From contig NZ_FNCJ01000020.1 of NCBI RefSeq assembly GCF_900100735.1, positions 92,389 through 156,388 on the forward strand: a stretch of 64,000 nt of DNA. Direction: 5' to 3'. Positions 8,015 through 16,674 of this stretch are shown piece after piece. The translations under genes were made by a program, and so were the position numbers. Position 1 is the stretch's first letter, and every line of letters begins with the position of its first letter. Below the pieces are notes generated by a model, which saw only the letters and a list, made by a program, of their open reading frames with translations, was not told where the DNA came from and made no database searches. The DNA is from Paraburkholderia phenazinium (GTDB lineage Bacteria; Pseudomonadota; Gammaproteobacteria; Burkholderiales; Burkholderiaceae).

Positions 8015-9897
8015 GCGAGACACTACTTTCGCTGTTACGTGAAGCACCGGAGCGCCTGGGCGCCTTTGCCCTGCTGGTTCGCACCGGCGCCGAGCGCGTC
8101 CCTACACTGGAGATTTATGCTGGAAACATCTCGAGCTGCCTCTCGCTGAACGAGATTCCGGTGCCACCGCCGGGCCACCATGGACCCGCCGCGATTGCGG
8201 TGATTCCTTACCGCCAGCTCGCCGAGCGCGGCTATGCGAGTGTCGACGATGGCGAACGGCTGCGCGTGATTCGCGTGGAACGCGAACAGAGGGTGCCGCT
8301 CGACGAGGCGTTGCGTCAATGGCCCGACGGCAACATCAACATTTCGGAGGGCCGCTTCGACGTCGAAGACACCGCCTATGCGGACAAGGTCAGAGAGATT
8401 ATCGCCAATGAGATTGGCACCGGCGCAGGTTCCAATTTCGTCCTGAAGCGTACGTTCCAGGCCGATCTTGCCGGGTACTCGCTCGAGACTGCGTTGACCG
8501 CATTTGGCCGCCTGGTTCGTCGCGAGACCGGCGCCTATTGGACCCTCCTGGTTCACACCGGCGAACGAACGCTAATAGGTGCGAGCCCGGAGCGTCACGT
8601 CAGCCTGAAGGCCGGTGTGGCCAGCATGAATCCGATCAGCGGAACCTACCGCTATCCGCCTACCGGGCCGACGCTCAAGGGAATCGTGGAGTTCCTCGCG
8701 AACAAGAAAGAGAACGACGAGCTATACATGGTCGTCGACGAAGAGCTGAAGATGATGGCTCGCTTCTGCAAGAACGGCGGCAAAGTGATCGGCCCGCACC
8801 TCAAGGAGATGTCGCGGCTCGCCCATACCGAGTATGTGCTCGAGGGCGAAACCGACGCCGACCCGCGCGAGATCCTGCGCGAAACCCTGTTCTCGCCAGC
8901 GGTCACAGGAAGCCCGATCGAGAATGCCTGCCGGGTGATCGCGAAGTATGAACCCGAAGGACGGCGCTATTACGCCGGCGTCCTCGCCCTGCTCGGCCGC
9001 GATGCGCAAGACCAGGTCGAGCTCGATTCGGCGATTCTGATTCGCACGGCGGACATAGACGACGCCGGCGCGCTGCGCATCTCGGTTGGCGCGACCATCG
9101 TCAGGCACTCGGATCCCGAATCCGAAGCCGCAGAAACGCGCACCAAGGCACTTGCCGTACTGAATGCGCTCGGACAAAACTCGGCGCCGGATTTCTCCAG
9201 TAATCCGATCGTGATTTCCGCGCTGCAGAGCCGCAACGACGGCATCTCCAAGTTCTGGCAAGCCGACGCCGGGCAGCGCGGCCAGATCATCCCGGGGCTT
9301 TCCGGGCGGGAACTGCTGATCATCGATGCCGAGGATGCCTTCACGGCCATGCTCGGCCAGCAGTTGCGGGCGATGGGACTCAAGATCTCGATCGCCCATT
9401 ACGACGACAAGCGCGTGCGCAACGGCGACTGGGACCTCGCCGTCTTCGGCCCGGGGCCTGGCGACCCGCATAACCTCGACGACCCGCGTATTCGCGCGCT
9501 GCGTCAAGCCATCTCCGCTAGCCTCAAGCAGCGCAAGCCCTTCTTCGCGGTTTGCCTGAGCCACCAACTGCTGTGCCTGGAGCTGGGCCTGCCGCTGGTG
9601 TGCCGGCGTCAGCCAAATCAGGGCGTGCAGCGCGAGATCAACTACTTCGGCACCCCGGAGCGGGTCGGCTTCTACAACACCTTCAACGCGACGTATCACG
9701 ACAACGAGCTATGGCACGGCGACATGCTGGTCGAAGTCTGTCGCGACGAGAGTTCGCACGAAGTGCATGCGTTACGTGGCAGCGGCTTTTCGTCGATCCA
9801 GTTCCACGCCGAGTCGGTGTTGACCCAGCACGGCATCGAGATCGTCTCGCAAGCGCTGCTGGAAGCAACCGGGTCAACGCTACCGCAAGTCAACTGA
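8011..9897 (+). CDS. phzE: PhzE, 2-amino-2-desoxyisochorismate synthase
   Basis: This 628-residue fusion has an anthranilate-synthase component I-like domain (about residues 1-400) and a class I glutamine amidotransferase domain (about 425-628). It converts chorismate plus glutamine to 2-amino-2-desoxyisochorismate, the committed step of phenazine biosynthesis. The chorismate-binding part shows NPISGTYRYPP and FSPAVTGSPIENACRVI. The amidotransferase nucleophile is the Cys in FFAVCLSHQLL, and FHAES near the C-terminus holds the catalytic His-Glu pair. The ATG at 8011 overlaps the phzD stop. An upstream extension of the frame runs inside phzD and is not real. Confidence 0.94.
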   Translation: MSETLLSLLREAPERLGAFALLVRTGAERVPTLEIYAGNISSCLSLNEIPVPPPGHHGPAAIAVIPYRQLAERGYASVDDGERLRVIRVEREQRVPLDEALRQWPDGNINISEGRFDVEDTAYADKVREIIANEIGTGAGSNFVLKRTFQADLAGYSLETALTAFGRLVRRETGAYWTLLVHTGERTLIGASPERHVSLKAGVASMNPISGTYRYPPTGPTLKGIVEFLANKKENDELYMVVDEELKMMARFCKNGGKVIGPHLKEMSRLAHTEYVLEGETDADPREILRETLFSPAVTGSPIENACRVIAKYEPEGRRYYAGVLALLGRDAQDQVELDSAILIRTADIDDAGALRISVGATIVRHSDPESEAAETRTKALAVLNALGQNSAPDFSSNPIVISALQSRNDGISKFWQADAGQRGQIIPGLSGRELLIIDAEDAFTAMLGQQLRAMGLKISIAHYDDKRVRNGDWDLAVFGPGPGDPHNLDDPRIRALRQAISASLKQRKPFFAVCLSHQLLCLELGLPLVCRRQPNQGVQREINYFGTPERVGFYNTFNATYHDNELWHGDMLVEVCRDESSHEVHALRGSGFSSIQFHAESVLTQHGIEIVSQALLEATGSTLPQVN

Positions 9898-9940
9898 ATA
9901 CCGGTTCGCCGATTCACTTTAGTCACGTAGGAAGCCTCTC

Positions 9941-10789
9941 ATGACGTCATATGCTTATGTAGTTGCCGATGCCTTTACGGATACCCCGCTCTGCGGAAAT
10001 CCGGTCGCAGTCTTCACTGACGCTGATGGTCTCTCCGCGCAGGATATGCAGCGCATTGCCCGCGAACTGAACCTCTCCGAAACCACCTTCGTCTTTCCGC
10101 CGAAGGGCGACGGCGACTATCACGTGCGCATTTTCACACCCGTCAACGAGCTGCCGTTTGCCGGGCATCCGACACTGGGCACCGCTGTCGTTCTGGGGGG
10201 CACGCACCCCAAAAGCGAGCTCGTGATGGAAACGGGCATGGGGCTGGTGCCATTCCAGTTGCAGCGCGATGCGCAAGGCCTTGTGACTCTGGTGACCATG
10301 GAACAACCGATTCCCACATGGTCGCACTACGAACTCGAACACGTGCTGCTCGAAGGGCTCGGCCTGCGGGCTTCGACACTGCCTGTCGAGGTCTACCGGA
10401 ATGGCCCGCGGCATGTCTTCGTCGGCCTGCCCAGCATTGCGGACCTTTCGGCAGTCAAGCCCGATCTGCGTGTGCTTGCACAACTGCCGGACGTCGCCAC
10501 CAACTGTTTTGCCGGCTCGGGGAGCGAGTGGCGCATGCGGATGTTCTCTCCGGCATATGGTGTGGCGGAGGACGCCGCGACGGGTTCGGCCGCCGGCCCT
10601 CTGGCGCTGCATCTGATCCGCCATGGACTGGTCGAGTTCGAGCAGCCGGTGGTGATCGAACAAGGCGTCGAAATGGGCCGCCGCTCGGTGATGCATGCGA
10701 CCGTCTCCGGCACCTTCAGCAACCTGGGGCCGATCCGTGTGTCGGGCACCGCAACGATTGTTGCGCAGGGTAACCTGATCCGCTGGTAA
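9941..10789 (+). CDS. phzF: PhzF, trans-2,3-dihydro-3-hydroxyanthranilate isomerase
   Basis: This 282-residue PhzF-family protein has the diaminopimelate epimerase fold. It isomerises DHHA to the ketone that dimerises to the tricyclic phenazine precursor. Glu47 (in NLSETTF) corresponds to the essential Glu45 of Pseudomonas PhzF. His76 (PFAGHPTLG) and Asp211 (VAEDAATGSAAGP) match the other two active-site residues. It lies 43 bases after phzE. The strong match around these motifs and the operon context separate it from the many PhzF-like proteins of other function. Confidence 0.94.
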   Translation: MTSYAYVVADAFTDTPLCGNPVAVFTDADGLSAQDMQRIARELNLSETTFVFPPKGDGDYHVRIFTPVNELPFAGHPTLGTAVVLGGTHPKSELVMETGMGLVPFQLQRDAQGLVTLVTMEQPIPTWSHYELEHVLLEGLGLRASTLPVEVYRNGPRHVFVGLPSIADLSAVKPDLRVLAQLPDVATNCFAGSGSEWRMRMFSPAYGVAEDAATGSAAGPLALHLIRHGLVEFEQPVVIEQGVEMGRRSVMHATVSGTFSNLGPIRVSGTATIVAQGNLIRW

Positions 10790-10846
10790 AGGCCCAACCG
10801 GCTCGCGCATACGCATCTATTGTCAACAGAATTAAGGAGAAACACG

Positions 10847-11341
10847 ATGACGCAGGATCTTTTAACGGCCTCGCAACTGAACGACGAACAGGCATTGCGG
10901 CGTCGCCACCGCGCGGTGATCGAGGATTACATGAGCCGGCGCGGCGAAGGACGCTTGACCCGCTACCAGCTATTCGCACCGGACGGCGTGGGTGGACTGT
11001 GGACGAACGACACGCTCGAACCGATCGTCTCGCGCGGCCATGAGAATCTCAAGGCTCATGGCGCGTGGTCGCTGAAGTGCTTTCCGGATTGGGAATGGAC
11101 CAATGTCTCGATCTTCGAGACCCAGGATCCGAACCGCTGGTGGGTCGAATGTGATGGCGCGGGCCAGATACTGTTTCCGGGCTATCCGGACGGCCGCTAC
11201 GAAAACCACTTCATCCACGCGTTTCTGCTGGCCGACGGGAAGATCAAGGAACAGCGCGAATTCATGAACCCGTATCGCCAGATGGTTGCGCTGGGCATTC
11301 CCATTCCGCCGATCCGCCGCCAGGGCATTCCGGCGGATTGA
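10847..11341 (+). CDS. phzB: PhzB (PhzA/B family) phenazine condensation protein
   Basis: This 164-residue NTF2/ketosteroid-isomerase-fold protein promotes condensation of two ketone molecules in phenazine assembly. Arg39, His71, Ser75 and Glu138 fall where the ligand-binding/acid-base residues of the Burkholderia PhzA/B protein lie (offset of two). The LKCFPDWEWTN and HFIHAF blocks are typical. The ATG follows AAGGAG by eight bases. Only one copy is present, whereas Pseudomonas has a duplicated phzA-phzB pair. It is the last gene of the operon. Confidence 0.94.
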   Translation: MTQDLLTASQLNDEQALRRRHRAVIEDYMSRRGEGRLTRYQLFAPDGVGGLWTNDTLEPIVSRGHENLKAHGAWSLKCFPDWEWTNVSIFETQDPNRWWVECDGAGQILFPGYPDGRYENHFIHAFLLADGKIKEQREFMNPYRQMVALGIPIPPIRRQGIPAD

Positions 11342-11346
11342 GCGGA

Positions 11347-11378
11347 TTGAACCGACTTTGAGCCGAGCGCGGGTTCAA
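11347..11378. terminator. possible hairpin at the end of the phenazine operon
   Basis: TTGAACC (11347-11353) can pair with GGTTCAA (11372-11378) just after phzB. The downstream arm overlaps the stop codon of the convergent hydrolase gene. There is no T-run, so terminator function is uncertain. Confidence 0.25.
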
Positions 11379-12226
11379 ACTGGGGCTTCGGTCTCGTAAA
11401 GCAGACCGTAGCTCCCGCTCGTTCGCTTGATTCGCGCGAAGCCGAGTTCCCCCAAATGCATGCCTGCGATCAACAGCCTCTCCGAACTGACCATGTCCAG
11501 AAGCCGTGATCGTGTGATGGCTGCCAGGGAGGGGTCTTGATCGAATGCAATCGATACGTCCGGCCGTTTGATCTGGATGTGAGGGAAATGAACAATATCC
11601 CCCCAAACGAGCAGGCTCTGATCACGGGATTCGAGAAGATATCCGGAGTGCCCATCTGTGTGTCCCGGTAGCGGCATCGCTCTGATACCGGGAAGCACCT
11701 CCCCCTCATTGAAAGTGCGAAGCTTGCCGCGGTAGCCGTCGAACACTTGACGCGCTATCAGGAAGTTGCCGCGGGCACGCTCGCTGGCACGACTTAGATT
11801 TCCGTCATCCTGCCAAAATTCGACCTCTTGCTGGTGAACAACAAGCTCCGCATTCGGAAAGGTAATGTGTCCGGCTGTGTCGACTAGCCCTCCGACATGG
11901 TCGGGATGAGCGTGTGTGAGCAGGATTGTGTCGATCTCGGAGGGTTCGACACCAGCAAGCGATAAATTCGCTCTCAGGCGGCCGCCCCATTGCTTGATGC
12001 CTCCAGCCCCAGCGTCGATGAGAATGGTGCGGCCCGCTCCGCGTACCACGTAGCAGTTGATATGCACGTCGGAAGGCTCCAGCTGCCCTGCATCGCTTTG
12101 CATTCTGGAGGCCTCGGACGGGTCGATATTCGACAGGAAGTCCAGGCTAGCGGTGAGGTAGCCGTCGCTGATGGCGGTGATCGTGAAATCCCCGGCTCGC
12201 TGACGTGGAAAGGTAATGGTGGACAC
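11375..12226 (-). CDS. metallo-beta-lactamase-fold hydrolase
   Basis: This 283-residue protein has the complete two-metal site of the superfamily: His105, His107, Asp109 and His110 in THAHPDHVGG, His189 in LPGHTDGHS, Asp210 in VWGDIVH and His257 in GMHLGE. Overall it resembles the methyl parathion hydrolase/lactonase-like branch. Lactone or ester hydrolysis is therefore plausible, including quorum-signal hydrolysis, but the substrate cannot be read from sequence. The start is GTG 12226, preceded by GGAG. It is convergent with phzB and lies downstream of the 12281-12826 gene on the same strand. Confidence 0.8.
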   Translation of the reverse strand: MSTITFPRQRAGDFTITAISDGYLTASLDFLSNIDPSEASRMQSDAGQLEPSDVHINCYVVRGAGRTILIDAGAGGIKQWGGRLRANLSLAGVEPSEIDTILLTHAHPDHVGGLVDTAGHITFPNAELVVHQQEVEFWQDDGNLSRASERARGNFLIARQVFDGYRGKLRTFNEGEVLPGIRAMPLPGHTDGHSGYLLESRDQSLLVWGDIVHFPHIQIKRPDVSIAFDQDPSLAAITRSRLLDMVSSERLLIAGMHLGELGFARIKRTSGSYGLLYETEAPV

Positions 12227-12280
12227 AATGCTTCTCCAGAAGAGTTCCTGATTTCGGGCGTGACGTTGGGCATCGCGGAT

Positions 12281-12826
12281 CTATGTCTCCTGTCCCATCG
12301 AAACAGTGCGGGTGCTTGTCAGTTGCTCCGTCATCGGCGAGTAAAGGTGGACGCGTTCAGACATGCTCTCGACAAGCTGAGCGTTTCGCCCAGGCAATCT
12401 CGCGAGCCAACGACGTTCCGGAAGCTTCTCTAGCGCAACGGCTTGCATTGCCAACGGCGTGAGGCCCATCTGCATCAGATGTTCGGGCCCGCTTGCACAA
12501 AGCGCGAGGAGTTCGTCTGCATTGACCGCCGGCGCAAGGCCGATGTCGCTATAGAGATTTCGGTGCCAGTCGGTGATGTGTTGCTGCCACCTTGCAAAAT
12601 TGCCGCCGCCTTTCTGGCGATATTCCTCCCCTGTCAGGTCATCGAGTCCGTCAATCGTGTGGATGGCGAGGTAGGTCGGGCAACCACCGCTTAAGGACTT
12701 GAAGCGCTGCGACGTGTGAAAGCCAGTCACCGAGATGAGGGCGGGCAGTTTTTTAAGGCTGTAGAAGTCGTTCCATTCGGCTTCGCTGTTGGGATCAGCG
12801 AAGCTGCATTCGACGGTGTAGATCAT
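12281..12826 (-). CDS. unrecognised 181-residue protein
   Basis: I do not recognise a family with confidence. The first hundred residues (beginning MIYTVECSF, with a NDFYSLKKLPALISVTGF stretch) look like a small ferredoxin-like alpha-beta barrel domain such as those of EthD/Dabb proteins. The rest has no clear motif. No signal peptide or membrane helix is visible. It lies 54 bases upstream of the metallo-hydrolase gene on the same strand and diverges from the broken LysR gene at 12993, so the two minus-strand genes probably form an operon once regulated by that LysR protein. Confidence 0.6.
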   Translation of the reverse strand: MIYTVECSFADPNSEAEWNDFYSLKKLPALISVTGFHTSQRFKSLSGGCPTYLAIHTIDGLDDLTGEEYRQKGGGNFARWQQHITDWHRNLYSDIGLAPAVNADELLALCASGPEHLMQMGLTPLAMQAVALEKLPERRWLARLPGRNAQLVESMSERVHLYSPMTEQLTSTRTVSMGQET

Positions 12827-12992
12827 CAGATTGTCCTTCGTGACGGATGAGCGTATTGCAGCAAACGATTTATGTTCATTGCAGTAACGTAATGCTAAGC
12901 TGACATTTCCCGTGTATATAGCGATATAAATTCAGCCTTCAGTGATGTTTACTCAAGCTGGCGTCGAATGCATACCAACCGGCAAGACTCAA

Positions 12993-13457
12993 ATGCGACG
13001 TAAGATTCCAAGCAATTCCGCGCTGCTGGCTTTTGAGGCCGCGGCCCGACACGGCAGCTTCGCCCGCGCGGCCGAGGAATTGGCGCTGACCGAGGGCGCC
13101 ATCAGTCGTCAGATTGGTCGATTGGAGGCGTTTTTGGGCGTCGCGCTATTCGAGCGCATTGGAAATCGGGTTCGGCTTGCGCCCAACGGCACTCGATACG
13201 CGCTGCAGGTTCGTGAGAGTCTGGATCGGCTGGAACGGGACAGCCTGTATCTGATGGGTCAGCCCATCGAGGGCGCGAGCATCGAGGTCGCCGCAATTCC
13301 GACCTTCGCCACCCGTTGGCTTATCCCTCGGCTGAAACGCTTTCAAAATAAGCATCCGAACATTACCGTGCATATCGCCGAGCGTATGGAGCCGTTCATT
13401 CTTGCTGGTAGTGGTTTCGACGCGGCGATTCATTTTGAGCATCCGGCGTGGGCCGGC
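12993..13457 (+). pseudogene. truncated LysR-type (GcvA-like) regulator
   Basis: The frame starts MRRKIPSNSALLAFEAAARHG and has a full LysR helix-turn-helix (EGAISRQIGRLEAFLGVALFER) plus the first part of the effector domain, ending at HPAWAG. Family similarity then stops at about 13457. The open frame runs on to 13583 through what is the antisense of a TetR fragment. LysR proteins are about 300 residues, and only about 155 remain. ATG 12993 is the usual family start; an ATG at 12942 would add 17 residues. It is probably inactive or a DNA-binding remnant. Confidence 0.75.
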
Positions 13458-13574
13458 AGCCGTCTCGGCGATGTCCTCCGCGCTTGTAGCGGCCAATCCC
13501 TTTTTGACGAACATCTTCCGCGCAGCCTCAAGCAGATGCTCTCGCGTCTGTTCCCTGCGCTGTGTGTGGCGCAA
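13455..13574 (-). pseudogene. N-terminal fragment of a TetR-family regulator
   Basis: On the minus strand the frame from 13574 reads a typical TetR N-terminus: RREQTREHLLEAARKMF, then KKGLAATSAEDIAETA. It loses all family similarity after about 40 residues, at 13455, exactly where the oppositely oriented LysR fragment begins. The only available start is TTG. The recognition helix and the whole ligand domain are missing, so this is a remnant. Confidence 0.65.
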
Positions 13575-13693
13575 TATGTGTAATCGACCGTGAGGTCGCG
13601 GCCTGCAGTCAGGTCCTGGTGGCGAAAAAATAACGTCCGTGTCTTTGATAAGCGTTCAAAACCCTCTATTGGCGCGTCGACGACCTGTACGCG

Positions 13694-14434
13694 CTAGAAC
13701 GTATAGGCGACGTTCAGGAAGACGTTAAGCGGATCGAGCCGGAGGGTCGATTTGGAAACGATCTGTGTTCCAGTCGCGGTTTGCCCGTATAGCGTCAGGT
13801 GGGTCTTCACTGGAACGTAGCCGAGAGAGGTTCCGACCGACCAATGTTTTGTGATCGCGTAATTTGCCCCGGCCTCGAATACAGGATTCCACGATGAACT
13901 GAGGGTCGCTCGTGCCGAGCCGCCTGGACCGAGACTGTCGGAGACAAACGTGCTATTGGTTGTCCGAACCTGCGTGAACCACGTATAGTTCACGCCGAGT
14001 CCGACGAACGGACGGAATTTCGATTCGGCTGAAAACAGGTGGTATCGAAGTTCGAGGGCGGGCGGCATCGGCTTCGTCGAGCCAAGATTGCCATACTTCT
14101 GCAGCGTGCCATCGCCAACCAGATTCACCTTCAACGGCATTCCAAACAGCGTGGCAACACCAATGTTGTCCGTGACATAGTACTCGGTGGTAATTCCCAC
14201 CGTATCCGTCGAACTGGCATGCGCCCCGGTACCGGCTAGCTGCTGGTTCACCGGCACGCCGCCAATGCTTTCCACGGTTAGTGGCGTTGCGTCGCCCTGT
14301 GGCGCAATGTGAAGCCAGCCTGCCGACAGTGTCACGCTTCCGGCCGACTGCGCATTGGCATTGTCGATAAGCGCCGCCGAGCAAATGCAAGCTGCCATAC
14401 AGACCGACCTCATCGCGCGTTTGTAATTCCTCAT
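13694..14434 (-). CDS. OmpW-family outer-membrane protein
   Basis: This 246-residue protein has a signal peptide ending near NANA-QSAG, alternating beta-strand sequence and a C-terminal aromatic (VAYTF), as for small outer-membrane barrels. The blocks SAGWLHIAPQGDATPL, TVGITTEYYVTDNIGVATLFG and FRPFVGLGVNYTWF are those of OmpW. OmpW-type channels admit small hydrophobic molecules. It is the last gene in the direction of the aromatic-catabolism operon, about 220 bases after the CoA synthetase, so uptake of the operon's substrate is likely. Confidence 0.85.
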   Translation of the reverse strand: MRNYKRAMRSVCMAACICSAALIDNANAQSAGSVTLSAGWLHIAPQGDATPLTVESIGGVPVNQQLAGTGAHASSTDTVGITTEYYVTDNIGVATLFGMPLKVNLVGDGTLQKYGNLGSTKPMPPALELRYHLFSAESKFRPFVGLGVNYTWFTQVRTTNSTFVSDSLGPGGSARATLSSSWNPVFEAGANYAITKHWSVGTSLGYVPVKTHLTLYGQTATGTQIVSKSTLRLDPLNVFLNVAYTF

Positions 14435-14652
14435 GTCTCTTCTCCTGTCTCTCTGTCTGGAAATCTTTTATGAAACGGTGGTGTTGCCGCTCGATCGTCT
14501 AATTGTTTGTTTTCCCGTTTTCTTATAGACACAACGGGCACACTGCGATCGCCCTGCACCCTAATAAGCGTGCATGGCGAGGCGTGTATACGCTGACTAG
14601 CCTCTAGTCTGGGCGCATGACCGAGCGCGTCCGTTTTATCTCGGGGCTCGTG

Positions 14653-16674
14653 TCACGTTGGGCTGGCCCGCGTATCTGTCGATGCGTCGTCTGTCTCCGT
14701 CGGTTGCTCGGTCCGTGATGGCCTCGCCGCGGCCGAAATCGAAAATGCGAACGGAAAGCGCCCGAGCGCGGAAATCGCCAACGCTTCGAACGCGGGGTCG
14801 GCAAGTTCTACGTGGAGTGACATTCCGAGCGAGGTGTCATCAATGAGGCTAACGATCGCATTCTCGACGCCAGCCTCTACGAGGGCCGACTCCAGGGCGT
14901 CTGCCGTTTCACGCCTTTTCAGCGCCGGCTTGAAGATCTTGCCGACGCCCGTCAACGGCATCGTGTCCACGATCCGTATCCCCTTTGGCAACGCGGCGCG
15001 TTCGTTGATCACGCGACGCAGAAACTCGGCCAACTCCGCTTCGGTTGTGGTTGCGCCTAGCTTTAGCTGGACATAGGCCACCGGCAACTCGCCCGCATGC
15101 ATATCGGGGCGTCCTACGGCTGCGGCGATCTGGACTGCGGGATGGAGATGCAGCGGTTCTTCGATTGCCGCAGGATCAATGTTGTGTCCGCCCCGGATAA
15201 TCAGCTCCTTCTTCCGGCCGGTGAGCCAGAAGTAACCATCCGGGTCGCAGCGGCCGAGATCTCCGGTATTGAGCCAGAGTCCGCCGTCACTACCTTCCAT
15301 CCAGATGCCACTGTTCTGCTCCGGCCGTGTATAGCCGACGAACACGTTTGGCCCGGAGATAACCAGTTGGCCAACCTCATCCGCAACGCAATCCCGTACA
15401 TACCGGCCGCTTTCGTCGACCACCACTGCTTTCATCGCCTGACCGGGCAGACGAAGACCAATCGAACCGACCCTGCGCTCGCCAAGCGGCGGGTTAACGC
15501 TGCTAACGCAGGTACCCTCCGTGAGGCCATAACCCTCAAGAATTCTGATTCCTGTACGATCCTGGAAAGCGCGAAGTAATTCCACCGGCATCGGGGCAGC
15601 GCCGCACAGTCCATACTCGAGCGAACTGATATCGTGCTCGCCAACCGGGATGTCCAGCAGCGATCCGTAGAGTGTCGGGACACCGCTGAAGAAGTTGATG
15701 CGGTAATGGGCAACGATTTCCCAGAAGCGCTTTATAACACCGTCGCCCCGGTACCCTTGAGGTGTCCCGAGCACGACGTGGGCACCACGCGAGAACGCCA
15801 GCAGACCCGTCACGATCACGGCATTGACGTGGAAAAGAGGCAATCCGCAAAAAATCGTTTTCCCAGGACCAATGCTTTCACCGAAGAATTGACCCGCGTT
15901 CCATGCATTGGCCACCTCGTTGCCGTGCCGGCGAATCGCAATCTTGGGTAGTCCCGTGGTTCCGCCCGTGCAGAAGAACGACGATATATCATCGATGCTC
16001 GTTCGACGCGTGCCGCTGAGCGCCGCCCCGGATTCTCGCGCCATTGCCATACTAAAATCATGGACGCCGACATGCGCAGGAACGGCACCGTGAACGCCGC
16101 CAGGCCCATGCAGTTTTGAGCACTCGTCACGTTGAAGCATCCGGGCCGCAAATCCCTTTTCGCCCAGCATGCGGTCAGCCGGATTCACGAGTATCAGGTG
16201 TTGCAGGCACGGAACCTTGTGCAGCACTGCCTGCACCTTCAGCCAAAGGTCGGTTCCAGGAAACGGCGCCAAGGTTACGAGCACGCTCGCTCCTGACGCG
16301 TTAAGCAGTTCGCCGATAGCTTCGCGCTCAAGCAGCGGGTTGATCGCGCAGACAATCCCGACAGCTTCGCCGGCCCAGATCACAAAGTGCGTTTCAGGGA
16401 GGTTGGGCAGAACGTATGCGACCACCGAGTCGCGCTGTACTCCCAAGCGCGCAAACATGTTCGCGGTTCGCGTGATATCACGTACAAGTTCGCTATACGT
16501 CCAGCATTCGGCGTTCCGGTGGTCGTCGGCCGTTGCAAAGAACGAAAGCGCGGGCGCCAATGGATTGATGGCGGCGCCCCGACAGATCATCTCGTAGGTA
16601 CTCGATGGAAGATCAGCCGGCTGTCCCTGCGTTTCAATGTCAAGTACATCGTGTACGTTTGCGACGCCTTTCAT
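14653..16674 (-). CDS. acyl-CoA synthetase (AMP-forming)
   Basis: This 673-residue adenylate-forming enzyme has the phosphate loop CTGGTTGLPK, the A5 motif EGYGLTEGT, the A7 region LNTGDLGRCDPDGYFWLTGRKKELI and the catalytic lysine region GVGKIFKPALKRR. These show an intact ligase that activates a carboxylic acid with ATP and CoA. It is longer than the usual 520-570 residues because of a tail of about 80 residues rich in Ala, Ser and Thr. The ATG overlaps the stop of the FAH gene (ATGA). Its substrate is probably an aromatic or ring-fission acid handled by the same operon. Confidence 0.85.
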   Translation of the reverse strand: MKGVANVHDVLDIETQGQPADLPSSTYEMICRGAAINPLAPALSFFATADDHRNAECWTYSELVRDITRTANMFARLGVQRDSVVAYVLPNLPETHFVIWAGEAVGIVCAINPLLEREAIGELLNASGASVLVTLAPFPGTDLWLKVQAVLHKVPCLQHLILVNPADRMLGEKGFAARMLQRDECSKLHGPGGVHGAVPAHVGVHDFSMAMARESGAALSGTRRTSIDDISSFFCTGGTTGLPKIAIRRHGNEVANAWNAGQFFGESIGPGKTIFCGLPLFHVNAVIVTGLLAFSRGAHVVLGTPQGYRGDGVIKRFWEIVAHYRINFFSGVPTLYGSLLDIPVGEHDISSLEYGLCGAAPMPVELLRAFQDRTGIRILEGYGLTEGTCVSSVNPPLGERRVGSIGLRLPGQAMKAVVVDESGRYVRDCVADEVGQLVISGPNVFVGYTRPEQNSGIWMEGSDGGLWLNTGDLGRCDPDGYFWLTGRKKELIIRGGHNIDPAAIEEPLHLHPAVQIAAAVGRPDMHAGELPVAYVQLKLGATTTEAELAEFLRRVINERAALPKGIRIVDTMPLTGVGKIFKPALKRRETADALESALVEAGVENAIVSLIDDTSLGMSLHVELADPAFEALAISALGRFPFAFSISAAARPSRTEQPTETDDASTDTRASPT

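Noticed and set aside
13455..13583. Reading the LysR frame to 13583 as a complete short regulator
   Set aside because: The last 42 residues are the antisense of a TetR N-terminus and do not match the LysR effector domain.
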